NCBI GenBank assembly: GCA_002474345.1
Contig: DKQD01000038.1
Span: forward strand, 17,583-27,993
DNA: 10,411 bases
Source: Bacteriovoracaceae bacterium UBA7317
GTDB taxonomy: Bacteria > Bdellovibrionota > Bacteriovoracia > Bacteriovoracales > Bacteriovoracaceae
Direction of reading: 5' to 3'
The number at the start of each line of letters is the position of its first letter. Position 1 is the first letter of the stretch. The translations under genes were made by a program, and so were the position numbers. The notes below the pieces were generated by a model. The model was not told where the DNA came from, ran no database searches, and was given only the letters and a program-made list of their open reading frames with translations. This document shows, piece after piece, positions 1 through 6,391 of this stretch.

Positions 1-2
1 TC

Positions 3-206
3 CTTAAAACAAATTATACATCGACCTCTAATAAGGAAATTGAAGAATTATTCAGCATGTTCGATTTTGATGAGGGTAAAGACCGGTCTGGCCTAGGGTT
101 TCTTATGCTCAAAGAATTTCTTAATTCCTATCAAAGTAAAATTGACGTCTTAAAGGGGTCTTCAGGATTGCTCTTTAGAGTTGAGATACCGAATAAATCC
201 AAATAG
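3..206 (+). CDS. Sensor histidine kinase, C-terminal ATPase fragment (5' truncated)
   Basis: The frame is open from the left edge of the window to a TAG at 204-206, giving the last 67 residues of a protein. Near residue 16 it has an F-box-like stretch, LFSMFDF, followed by the glycine box of a HATPase_c domain (SGLGF, residues 29-33). A helix, a beta hairpin (KIDVLKGSSGLLFRVEIP) and a short charged tail close the protein. This is the layout of the end of the ATP-binding domain of histidine kinases, which phosphorylate a conserved histidine and pass the phosphate to a response regulator. The sensor and H-box regions lie outside the window, so the signal is unknown. No response regulator follows directly on this strand. 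The nearest one, at 7961-9412, is distant and on the other strand, and nothing shows that it is the partner. The assignment rests on a short fragment. Confidence 0.7.
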   Translation, partial: LKTNYTSTSNKEIEELFSMFDFDEGKDRSGLGFLMLKEFLNSYQSKIDVLKGSSGLLFRVEIPNKSK

Positions 207-485
207 TGATTTTGCTATGCATTTTCTTCATTCATTTAATTTTGTTTAAACTTGGGACGAAAGAACTCCTTTTAAGACAGGGCTTTTGTTTAAAAAATTA
301 ATTAAGTTAAAAAAATGTTAAATAAAATTAATAGGTTGTAAAAGGAGTTTTTGTTTCTTAGAATGACCTTGAAGGTAAAGACTTAAAAACCGGTTTTACT
401 GTGTACGCAGAAGGACATCAGGGAAAGATTTTCTGCAGGTTTTGAACTGCTCTCCTACTGCCCAAAACGATAAGCGAGGTTTTTC
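207..485 (+). other. Intergenic leader region upstream of endonuclease I, rich in inverted repeats
   Basis: This 279-base gap holds no convincing gene. An 11-base perfect inverted repeat has arms at 264-274 and 339-349, and it extends to 14 base pairs in RNA with one G-U pair (261-274 with 339-352). The right arm contains AAAAGGAG, a Shine-Dalgarno-like sequence without a convincing gene behind it. Closer to the gene come a 12-base palindrome AAAACCGGTTTT (386-397), the pair GCAGAA/TTCTGC (407-412 and 431-436) and the pair GTTTTG/CAAAAC (439-444 and 463-468). Together these suggest a structured 5' untranslated region, but the sequence matches no riboswitch that I recognise. Confidence 0.35.
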
Positions 486-1196
486 ATGAAACGTTTGATG
501 ACCCTCTTTTTTATCTTGATGGTGACCTCTCCAGTATACAGTTACACATTTCAGAGCGCGAAGCAGTGGGCCTTTAGTATATATTATAATCATAGAAAAA
601 CATTCTACTGTGATTGTCATTACTCCACTACGGGTAAGGTCAAGGCCGGCCAATGCGGTTTCTCGTCGAATAAAAATTCAGAAAGAGCGAATTGGATAGA
701 GTGGGAGCATGTCGTTCCTGTTTCTCACTTCGGTAAATCCTTCAAGGAATGGAGGGGTGGTCATGAAGATTGCCAGGGCGGAAATGGAAAAACTTATAGA
801 GGTCGGCGTTGCTTAAGAAAGGTATCGCAAAAGTTTAAAGAAATTGAGGGAGACCTTTATAACCTTGTTCCTGTCATCGGTGAGTTGAATAATGCAAGGT
901 CTAATACGAAGATGGGCACGGTTCACGGTGAAAAAAGGCTTTTTGGAAAATGTGACTTTGAAGTTTCAAGAGGTTTCATTGAGCCTAGGGATGAAATTAA
1001 GGGCGATATAGCCCGAACCTATTTTTATATGGATTACCGTTATCCTGGTTTTAAAATTATCGGGCCTAGAGAAAGAAAGATGTTTGAGAAGTGGGATGAA
1101 CAAGATCCGATTGATTCATGGGAAAGAGAAAGGGCATGGGAGATATATGAAATTCAAGGCAACCCAAACCCCTTCATTTTGGGCTTTGATAATTAA
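486..1196 (+). CDS. endA: Exported endonuclease I (EndA/Vvn/Dns family)
   Basis: This is a non-specific DNA/RNA endonuclease of the endonuclease I family, exported to the periplasm or outside the cell. Residues 1-19 are a signal peptide (MKRLMTLFFILMVTSPVYS). The beta-beta-alpha metal active site is visible: E74-H75 in IEWEHVVP match the metal-binding Glu and general-base His of Vibrio Vvn, and N126 in GDLYNLVP matches the second metal ligand. The typical RGxxEPxDxxKGDIAR-type stretch (residues 162-177) and the C-terminal DPIDxWE...IQGNPNPFI signature (207-231) are present. Cysteines at 42, 44, 57, 96, 109 and 156 suit a disulfide-bonded exported enzyme. At 236 residues it has normal family length and looks intact. 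The ATG at 486 has a GAGGT ribosome-binding site at 476-480. It is a single gene. A role in breaking down external or prey DNA is inference. Confidence 0.93.
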   Translation: MKRLMTLFFILMVTSPVYSYTFQSAKQWAFSIYYNHRKTFYCDCHYSTTGKVKAGQCGFSSNKNSERANWIEWEHVVPVSHFGKSFKEWRGGHEDCQGGNGKTYRGRRCLRKVSQKFKEIEGDLYNLVPVIGELNNARSNTKMGTVHGEKRLFGKCDFEVSRGFIEPRDEIKGDIARTYFYMDYRYPGFKIIGPRERKMFEKWDEQDPIDSWERERAWEIYEIQGNPNPFILGFDN

Positions 1197-1402
1197 AGTC
1201 CACCTCAAGTGTCGCCTAGTGTTGCAGATAAGATCCAATTAAAATGAAAGAATAAGTCTTTCTCTGTCTATTTAAGTCAAAAATTTTTAAGCGTTTCAGC
1301 TTCTTTTTCAGTCAAGTTAAGAATTCTCATCAAAGTTCGATAAGCAAAATAAGTTTTTGGCCTTAAACTTTATCTCTTGAAAGCTTTTTTGAGAATACGA
1401 TT

Positions 1403-1843
1403 ATGAAGGAAAGTAAGGAAAATGACCCTCCTCTACCGACGAGCTTGAGCTTAACGGTTGAAATGGGGGAGTTTGTAAAAGATCTATTCAAGTTATTAAC
1501 TTTTGTTTTTATTTATATTCTAAGATATTTATTCTTTAAAAAATCTTCAGAAGAAGTCCGGTCATTTCTTCATCTTTTTGGTGAGGACTTATGTTTCTCC
1601 TTTGGAAAAAGCCTCGTTATAGTCCTCGGTATTACCTCTTTTTTTGTCAGCGGAATAGGGGCCGGTAACTTTTTTTTTTCCTCATTTGGAAGCTTTGTCC
1701 TGATAAATCTTTACCTCATATTTTTTAGATTTAATGTTTACCTGAGGTGGCTGGCCTTTGTTGTTTTTTTTATCTTTTTCTTTTTGGAGGCATTCAATTT
1801 AAATTTCAATAGAGACAGGGAGGCAAGGCTTGAACCAGAATAG
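1403..1843 (+). CDS. Phe-rich multi-pass membrane protein, unknown function
   Basis: I do not recognise a family. The 146-residue protein has a charged N-terminus (about 1-28) and hydrophobic segments near 29-45, 70-87, 90-108 and 113-133. Three or four of these probably span the inner membrane. The C-terminal tail is short and charged (RDREARLEPE). It is unusually rich in phenylalanine. The coding strand therefore carries long T runs, including T10 at 1670-1679 (residues 90-92) and T8 at 1764-1771. The ATG at 1403 has only a weak GAGAA-like ribosome site at about 1391. The gene overlaps the following DUF1232-like gene by 14 bases, so the two are probably cotranscribed and translationally coupled and may act together in the membrane. 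Start and function are uncertain, but the overlap and strong membrane character support a real gene. Confidence 0.7.
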   Translation: MKESKENDPPLPTSLSLTVEMGEFVKDLFKLLTFVFIYILRYLFFKKSSEEVRSFLHLFGEDLCFSFGKSLVIVLGITSFFVSGIGAGNFFFSSFGSFVLINLYLIFFRFNVYLRWLAFVVFFIFFFLEAFNLNFNRDREARLEPE

Positions 1844-2087
1844 TAAAAAAATTTTAAAAAAGACCGCCTCAATTTTTGGTCTTGTTATAGGTGTTATTTA
1901 TATTTTGAACCCAACCTTTGGAATCTTTGAACTTATACCCGATAATTTGCCCTATATAGGTAATTTGGATGAAGCCTCAGCTGTTCTTCTCATTTTGGCA
2001 TGTATAAAAGAATTAAAAAAGAAGGAGGAAGGTGAGTCAGAGGAGCAAAGTAAAGAAGTGGGCAAAGGGTCAAAAATAGACGAATAG
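1830..2087 (+). CDS. Small DUF1232 (YkvA-like) membrane protein, TTG start
   Basis: This 85-residue protein has a hydrophobic segment at about 13-29. A motif follows (ELIPDNLPYIGNLDEA, residues 34-49) that fits the DUF1232 signature, in which a Pro-Asp, a Pro, a Gly and an acidic pair follow one another (P37-D38, P41, G44, D47-E48). A second hydrophobic stretch covers 50-59. A Lys/Glu-rich tail (61-85) is probably cytoplasmic. The biochemical role of DUF1232 proteins is not known. The start codon is TTG at 1830, supported by a strong GGGAGG ribosome-binding site at 1818-1823 with six bases between. This site lies inside the end of the upstream membrane-protein gene, so coupling is likely. The family assignment rests on the motif only. 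Confidence 0.7.
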   Translation: MNQNSKKILKKTASIFGLVIGVIYILNPTFGIFELIPDNLPYIGNLDEASAVLLILACIKELKKKEEGESEEQSKEVGKGSKIDE

Positions 2088-2097
2088 AGAGAAAATT

Positions 2098-2129
2098 AAA
2101 AAAAAATTTTAAAGAGGATACTTCTTTAA
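2098..2129 (-). terminator. Rho-independent terminator of the 2126-2380 gene
   Basis: Read on the minus strand, TTAAAGA (2129-2123) pairs perfectly with TCTTTAA (2115-2109) around a 7-base loop. A run of nine T follows two bases later (2106-2098). The stem is AT-rich and the stop codon of the minus-strand gene lies inside its first arm. The plus strand has no T run on the other side, so it should stop only minus-strand transcription. The stem is weak but the U tract is strong. Confidence 0.42.
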
Positions 2130-2380
2130 TGAAGGTGTTGGACCTTAACTACGAGTCCCTCAGTGCCATTATTCGAAAAGGGAAGGATAAGAGGTAAGTG
2201 ACCGAAGTGTTCGAAGTCCAAAGGTCCAATAGTCATTTTTTTCTTTTCCGTTAAGCTCGAACCTTCTATTTTCTGATTCCAAACGATAAAAGTCGTTTCT
2301 TCTTTTACAAAAACAAAACCCTCAACCTCATTTTCAGAAGTGATTTTTTGAAGAAGAGCAATAAGGTCCTTTAATTCCAT
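2126..2380 (-). CDS. Small hypothetical protein (84 aa)
   Basis: I recognise no family. The product starts MELKDLIALL and is small and mostly soluble. It begins with an amphipathic helix (residues 1-16), then several likely beta strands (GFVFVKEETTFIVW, about 21-34; KKKMTIGPL, about 46-54), an HFGHLPLILPF stretch, and a C-terminal strand GLVVKVQHLH. There is no signal peptide or membrane segment. The frame can also start at a TTG at 2389, but neither start has a clear ribosome site, so I prefer the ATG at 2380. It stands alone on the minus strand, converges with the DUF1232-like gene and ends in a likely terminator. The evidence for a gene is balanced amino-acid composition, the terminator and the lack of an alternative on the other strand. 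Confidence 0.5.
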   Translation of the reverse strand: MELKDLIALLQKITSENEVEGFVFVKEETTFIVWNQKIEGSSLTEKKKMTIGPLDFEHFGHLPLILPFSNNGTEGLVVKVQHLH

Positions 2381-2389
2381 TGTGGCCAA

Positions 2390-2758
2390 CTTTTTTAAAT
2401 TTGAGCCCCATCTTTATCTAGTGAATCTCTTTAGCAAGCTCTTTATCGCATTAAGCAAAGTAGGAGTACCTTTTCCACTTTTCCAGGATATCTTACAGTC
2501 AGCTACAATAATTTTGTTTTACAAAGAAACATTCATTACGTTTGTTTTTCTAGGTGCTTAATGGTTCACGCTTAAGAAGTAAATGGTAAAAATTAAAGTG
2601 AAAAGTGGCCTTTTTTGGTGATTTGGCATCTATTTGGGGCAAAAAACGAGTGGTTTTAACAAAAAAATTGAACTTCTTGACTGCCTAACTTTTTTTTGTT
2701 TAATAGGGTGAAAATAAAATTTATTTCCGAATCTACCTTATCTAAGGAGTACTGAGCT
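2390..2758. other. Divergent intergenic region between the small minus-strand gene and the UshA-like gene
   Basis: This AT-rich 369-base gap should hold the promoters of both flanking genes. I see a candidate promoter near its right end (2677-2705) and an AAGGAG ribosome site at 2744-2749 serving the ATG at 2759. I found no RNA gene, repeat array or convincing small gene. A minus-strand frame at 2414-2536 contains an in-frame stop and is not longer than chance would allow. Confidence 0.6.
2677..2705 (+). promoter_or_regulatory. Candidate sigma-70-type promoter for the UshA-like gene
   Basis: TTGACT at 2677-2682 matches five of six bases of the -35 consensus. Seventeen bases further on lies TTAATA (2700-2705), a poor -10 box. 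The pair sits about 55 bases before the start codon. The -35 box and spacing are good but the -10 is weak, so the assignment is tentative. Confidence 0.35.
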
Positions 2759-4531
2759 ATGAGCAAATTGCTGTCAGTTCTGTGTGCACTTATAGGGGTT
2801 TTGCATGCCCTGACTGGACAGGCTAAGCTTGTCCAAATTCTTCATACCAATGATCTTCACAGTTACCTAGAAAGCACTATCAAGGACCCTAAAAAGGGGG
2901 GGTACGCGACTCTTAAGGGCCTGATTGATAGAGAGCGCATGAGAGCATTAAAAAGCGGCATTCCAACGCTTGTATTAGATGCTGGAGACTTTCTTGAAGG
3001 GAATCTTTTTTTCCTTTCCGACGGTGGAAAGCAAGTTATGAAGGTTATGAACCAAATGGGTTATGATGCCGTAGTTTTGGGGAATCATGACTGGTTAATG
3101 GGCACACGCCAAATGGATAACTACCTTAAAGAAGTTTCTCCAAACTTTCCACTATTAGCAGCAAATTTTAGTGCTAAAGATAATTTCACTGTTATTCAAA
3201 AGACATTGAAGCCACAAAAAACATTCAATATTGATGGGATGAAAATCTCTATTTTAGGTCTTACAACGTCTGAGCTTTTTTATCGTTGGGCCAATGACCA
3301 AGGGAAGATTTCTTCTCCCATTAGGGCAGGGAAAAAGTGGGCCAAACGCCTTAAAAAAGATGGGAGTGATTTTGTTATTGCCCTGACTCACTTAGGTCTC
3401 AATATCGATAAGGAGCTAGCAGAAAAGGCTGATTTGGACTTAGTTGTAGGGGGGCATTCTCATACAGCACTTTATGAGCCTGTGTTTGTAGATAAAAAAG
3501 AACGTAGATCAAGAAGTAATGATAAAGATAATGACAAAGATGAAGACAAAGAAAAGGGTAATCGAAAACTTGTCCCAATTGTTCAAGCAGGGTCCCACGG
3601 TCAATATCTGGGGAGGTTAATTGTCGATTTAAAAAAGGGTCGTGATAAGGAACCAAATACTCTTAAAGTTTTGAGTTATAAATTACTTCCTGTCCTTAAA
3701 GAAAAGACAAGACCCAATTTAAAAGTTGATACTGAGGTTAAAAGAAGTCGAAAAAAGTTGGAGCGAGAATTTGGAAAGGAATGGCTTTTTGGAGAAATTG
3801 GTTATTCTGATACATCTTTAGAAATTTCATCAAGCCATCTTACCCCTCTTGGAGCTTACCTTGTTGGCGTTATGAGAGAAAGAGTTGGAGCTGATGTAGG
3901 TTTAGATAGCCCAGCTTTTTTTGGAACTTTTTTACCTGAGGGTCCATTAAGCCGTGCTAGCCTTTTTAATATTTACCCACGAATTTTCGGCCTGCAGGAC
4001 CGTTTTGGATGGCATATTTGGAAGGCAAAAGTTAAGGGCTCTGTTTTAAAAAACTTCATTAAGTTTACAATGAGTTCGAAGATGCCAATTCTTTTTTCAG
4101 GTGTTCAATTTGATATTGTGGATAAAGATGGTGTTACTTTAACTCCAAAAGAGCTCATTAAAAAATTAGATGAAATTAATTGGGGAAAAACAAAGTACCC
4201 AAAAACGAAAGACTTTCTGATGTTTGGATTTGATAAAAAGTTCAAACTTAAAAACTTTAAAATAAATGGCGAGAAGCTTGAGAGAGGCAAGTATTATAAA
4301 GTAGCTCTAAGTGAAGGCTTTGCTGCAGGTTCTCTGGGGACAACTTCTGTTATTAAACTATTCTTAAAAGATATGGAGCCAACTCCTTTTACAATGTGGG
4401 ATACACTTTCTAAAGGAATCGAAAGACTTGGCTTTTTAACTCCTACTATTTTGAAAGATTATGCCTACGGATTATCATCAGATCATAAGGGTCCTTTCCT
4501 TTTCTTACCTGGAGCTGGAGAGGCTGAGTAA
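2759..4531 (+). CDS. Secreted 5'-nucleotidase/UshA-family metallophosphoesterase with divergent specificity domain
   Basis: The 590-residue protein has a signal peptide (about 1-22), an N-terminal calcineurin-like metallophosphatase domain (about 23-295) and a C-terminal 5'-nucleotidase domain (about 345-570). All two-metal ligands are visible: D32 and H34 (NDLHS), D77 (DAGDF), N109-H110 (GNHDW), H211 (THLG), H233 and H235 (GGHSHT). Members of this family hydrolyse nucleotides, cyclic nucleotides or UDP-sugars outside the cytoplasm. Here the usual NxGGIR substrate motif is replaced by SPAFFGTF (385-392), the GGDGY motif by GSLGTT (524-529), and the Asp of NHEFD by Leu (113). It is therefore probably an active phosphoesterase of unknown substrate. 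An Asp/Lys-rich insert (246-270) follows the last metal motif. The ATG at 2759 has AAGGAG nine bases upstream. The gene converges with the PAP2 operon. Confidence 0.88.
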   Translation: MSKLLSVLCALIGVLHALTGQAKLVQILHTNDLHSYLESTIKDPKKGGYATLKGLIDRERMRALKSGIPTLVLDAGDFLEGNLFFLSDGGKQVMKVMNQMGYDAVVLGNHDWLMGTRQMDNYLKEVSPNFPLLAANFSAKDNFTVIQKTLKPQKTFNIDGMKISILGLTTSELFYRWANDQGKISSPIRAGKKWAKRLKKDGSDFVIALTHLGLNIDKELAEKADLDLVVGGHSHTALYEPVFVDKKERRSRSNDKDNDKDEDKEKGNRKLVPIVQAGSHGQYLGRLIVDLKKGRDKEPNTLKVLSYKLLPVLKEKTRPNLKVDTEVKRSRKKLEREFGKEWLFGEIGYSDTSLEISSSHLTPLGAYLVGVMRERVGADVGLDSPAFFGTFLPEGPLSRASLFNIYPRIFGLQDRFGWHIWKAKVKGSVLKNFIKFTMSSKMPILFSGVQFDIVDKDGVTLTPKELIKKLDEINWGKTKYPKTKDFLMFGFDKKFKLKNFKINGEKLERGKYYKVALSEGFAAGSLGTTSVIKLFLKDMEPTPFTMWDTLSKGIERLGFLTPTILKDYAYGLSSDHKGPFLFLPGAGEAE

Positions 4532-4570
4532 GTTTTAGGCAGTTATAAAGCTTCTTGGTGTCTTTGGTCC

Positions 4571-5092
4571 TTAATAGCTCAAATTGAGTTGAATGCCGGG
4601 GGCACCACCTACACGTATAGGCTTAAGTTCCATTTTCCTATAATAAAATTCATCGATCCCAATTGAAAGAAGTGCACCACAGACAACATCAAATAAGGTA
4701 TGGTATTTTCCTTTTATTCGACTGTGCCCGACACTTGAGGCTATAAGTAATGCTGGTAGTGCATAAGTAGGTCCGTAATGCTTATAAAGAAAATTAACAC
4801 CTGTAAAGGCAGATGCGGTATGCCCTGATGGAAACGAGTGATTACCTCCATTAGGTCTTTTAGCGTTAATAATTTTTTTTGTAAAATGAGTGATACCTTG
4901 AGTGGTTATGTAACTCTTTGCCAGAAGTTCGAGGCTTTTGTAATCCTTCTTGTACCAGGAAAACCCAAGTGACAAAAGTGGAACTGTGAATTGGTTATAG
5001 TCTCCCCACTTAGTATAGTCACTTTTGGCCAAAAGGTGTGAGGGCCAAAAAATAAAAATGATCACAATAACATTGATGCTCAAAATTTTCAT
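4571..5092 (-). CDS. Exported PAP2-family phosphatase (short paralogue)
   Basis: This is a PAP2 acid phosphatase. The family removes phosphate from lipid phosphates such as phosphatidate and undecaprenyl pyrophosphate, from lipid A, or from small molecules, through a phospho-histidine intermediate. All three motifs are intact: K72-x6-R79-P80, PSGH at 88-91 and S124-R125-x5-H131-x3-D135. A signal peptide or N-terminal anchor covers about 1-22. Membrane character is modest (about 108-122 and 136-147), and there are far fewer hydrophobic segments than in six-span lipid phosphatases. At 173 residues it is near the minimum for the fold. The tail LKPIRVGGAPGIQLNLSY resembles that of the neighbouring PAP2 protein and ends in an aromatic residue. 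It is the second gene of a two-gene operon, 11 bases after the first stop codon. Its own ribosome site is poor (TGGG), so coupling to the upstream gene is likely. The substrate is unknown. Confidence 0.85.
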   Translation of the reverse strand: MKILSINVIVIIFIFWPSHLLAKSDYTKWGDYNQFTVPLLSLGFSWYKKDYKSLELLAKSYITTQGITHFTKKIINAKRPNGGNHSFPSGHTASAFTGVNFLYKHYGPTYALPALLIASSVGHSRIKGKYHTLFDVVCGALLSIGIDEFYYRKMELKPIRVGGAPGIQLNLSY

Positions 5093-5103
5093 GGGCCCAT
5101 TTT

Positions 5104-6141
5104 TTAAAAGGTTTTATTTAAGTAAAGTCCCATTGTTCCCCCTTTGGAGAAAATGGGCTTGACTTCAATATTGTCCCAAAAACCTTGATTTTTTCCACGG
5201 GTTTTTATGACCTTTTTTCCGTAATTGGCCGAGATTTTACCTATGAGATAGCCCATACCAAGCGCAAGGGGATAGTCACTGGCCCAATGGACTCCATTAT
5301 TCATCATTTGATAACTAAGGAGTGTCAAAAGACCTGTTCCTACAGGGAGGAGCCAATAGCGGTGCTCGGGGTAGTTCTCTAACAATACAGTAAGAGTAAC
5401 TGTAGATGTTGCAAGGTGCCCTGATGGGAAGGCATCGTATTTGGAAATATCTTTATTGTATTTATTTTGGTTAGGAAAAAACCTCCACTTTCCTCTTTTG
5501 TTAGATGCTCTATAAGGGCTTTCTCTTCCAGTCGTTCTCTTAAGAAATTGATTTAATAGTGTCGAGAAAAAGATACCGTGTAGTAAGTTACTACCTGTAC
5601 TCATTGCCCTATAGTTATTTTTAAAAGATCCATAAAGAATATAAGAGAAGGTGATCGCCATATGAGTCCATCCATCTCCTATAAAGTACATAGAGGAGCC
5701 TATATCAGTTGGCCCTCTAAAAATATTTAGTTTTCCAACTTTGATCATACTTCTTGTATGATCATCATTGCCAAGACCTGCTTTCCTACCGATTAGTTGG
5801 GCCCCATTTAAAAGCTCTCTATCATAATAATAGGTAAGAGCAGTCCAAGCTGTAATCCAAGCAAGCCCTTTAAGTCCTTCCGGTGAGACAGATTCTTTAT
5901 AGAAGGTTTTAAAAGTGGTGGGAGTTAAAGTAATAAAGTCCCAGAATTTAGGTTTTTCAAATGAAAATGAATAATCATCATTAATTTTATGGAGCTGAAA
6001 ATCTTTTGAATCTTGTTTTTTTTGATTTAGTTTTTCTTTGCATAGAAGGTTGGATTGTGAGCATAAAATAGCACTTAAAATTATGAGATGAATGGTCTTT
6101 TTAAATAATTTTGGCGTTAAGCTGTTTCTGCCTTTAACCAT
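5104..6141 (-). CDS. Exported PAP2-family phosphatase (long paralogue)
   Basis: This 345-residue PAP2 protein is the first gene of the operon with the shorter paralogue. The N-terminus has a hydrophobic export signal (about 14-34), with Cys27 and Cys34 that do not form a canonical lipobox. A linker of about 60 residues precedes the core. The motifs are K201-RTTGRESP, a variant of KX6RP in which Ser replaces the Arg; PSGH at 239-242; and a third motif reduced to H285-x3-D289 (NNGVHWASD) without the usual Ser-Arg pair. Catalytic His242, His285 and Asp289 remain, so it is probably active. Hydrophobic segments fall near 92-105, 160-171, 264-277 and 291-304. The C-terminal tail VKPIFSKGGTMGLYLNKTF matches its neighbour's pattern. 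The ATG at 6141 has TGAGGA at 6151-6156, a good site with suitable spacing. Substrate and exact location are not deducible. Confidence 0.85.
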   Translation of the reverse strand: MVKGRNSLTPKLFKKTIHLIILSAILCSQSNLLCKEKLNQKKQDSKDFQLHKINDDYSFSFEKPKFWDFITLTPTTFKTFYKESVSPEGLKGLAWITAWTALTYYYDRELLNGAQLIGRKAGLGNDDHTRSMIKVGKLNIFRGPTDIGSSMYFIGDGWTHMAITFSYILYGSFKNNYRAMSTGSNLLHGIFFSTLLNQFLKRTTGRESPYRASNKRGKWRFFPNQNKYNKDISKYDAFPSGHLATSTVTLTVLLENYPEHRYWLLPVGTGLLTLLSYQMMNNGVHWASDYPLALGMGYLIGKISANYGKKVIKTRGKNQGFWDNIEVKPIFSKGGTMGLYLNKTF

Positions 6142-6391
6142 CTGTAAATATCCTCAGGCTACTATGGTTATCAATAGAAATTATTTTCTATGGTTCTTAT
6201 AAAATGATCAAGTAAATTAAGGAGTTTACAATTATTAACGAAATTCTGAATTAAACCAATAATGGAAATATACAAAAATTAGGTACAAAAATAGAAAAAA
6301 ACCGATAGATTTTGTAAAATAAAATTAAACGTTTTAAAGAAAGTTCCGATAAAGAAACTCAAGTTTTGTTGATTATATGGGGTCATTTTAT
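6142..6391. other. Divergent promoter region between the PAP2 operon and the 6392 gene
   Basis: This 250-base AT-rich spacer separates two divergent transcription units. Next to the PAP2 start it contains a dyad and an 8-base direct repeat CTATGGTT (6162-6169 and 6188-6195). Further right is a palindrome AAACGTTT (6327-6334). I see no consensus -35/-10 pair that I would defend in either direction, and no small gene. Confidence 0.4.
6174..6191 (-). promoter_or_regulatory. Operator-like dyad upstream of the PAP2 operon
   Basis: ATAGAAA (6174-6180) and TTTCTAT (6185-6191) form a perfect 7-base inverted repeat with a 4-base centre. On the minus strand this lies 33-50 bases before the long PAP2 start codon and just downstream of a TTATAA-like sequence. 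That is where a repressor site or a leader hairpin would sit. The CTATGGTT direct repeat overlaps its right arm. It could also be a chance feature of AT-rich DNA. Confidence 0.3.

Noticed and set aside
195..225. Possible terminator after the histidine kinase gene
   Set aside because: Only a 4-base ATAG/CTAT stem with an 8-base loop and no proper T run directly after it.
240..290. GGGACGAAAG...CTCC sequence resembling part of a c-di-GMP riboswitch
   Set aside because: The other conserved strands of that aptamer are missing, and the pairing does not fit.
396..653. 85-codon minus-strand frame over the endonuclease leader and start
   Set aside because: It overlaps the start of a clear endonuclease I gene antisense, has no recognisable motif and no convincing ribosome site.
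2414..2536. Minus-strand frame of 41 codons with a TAA at codon 6, upstream of the small 84-residue gene
   Set aside because: The open part of about 34 codons is within chance for this base composition and has no usable start codon.
3399..3656. 85-codon minus-strand frame inside the UshA-like gene
   Set aside because: It is antisense to conserved metal-binding motifs; its Tyr/His-rich composition is a by-product of the coding strand.
4105..4290. 61-codon minus-strand frame inside the UshA-like gene
   Set aside because: Short Ser/Phe-rich shadow of the real reading frame with no support of its own.
5185..5382. 65-codon plus-strand frame inside the long PAP2 gene
   Set aside because: Antisense to the conserved third PAP2 motif region and lacking any motif.
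6327..6334. AAACGTTT palindrome before the 6392 gene
   Set aside because: An 8-base palindrome in AT-rich DNA is common and has no second copy or link to a promoter.
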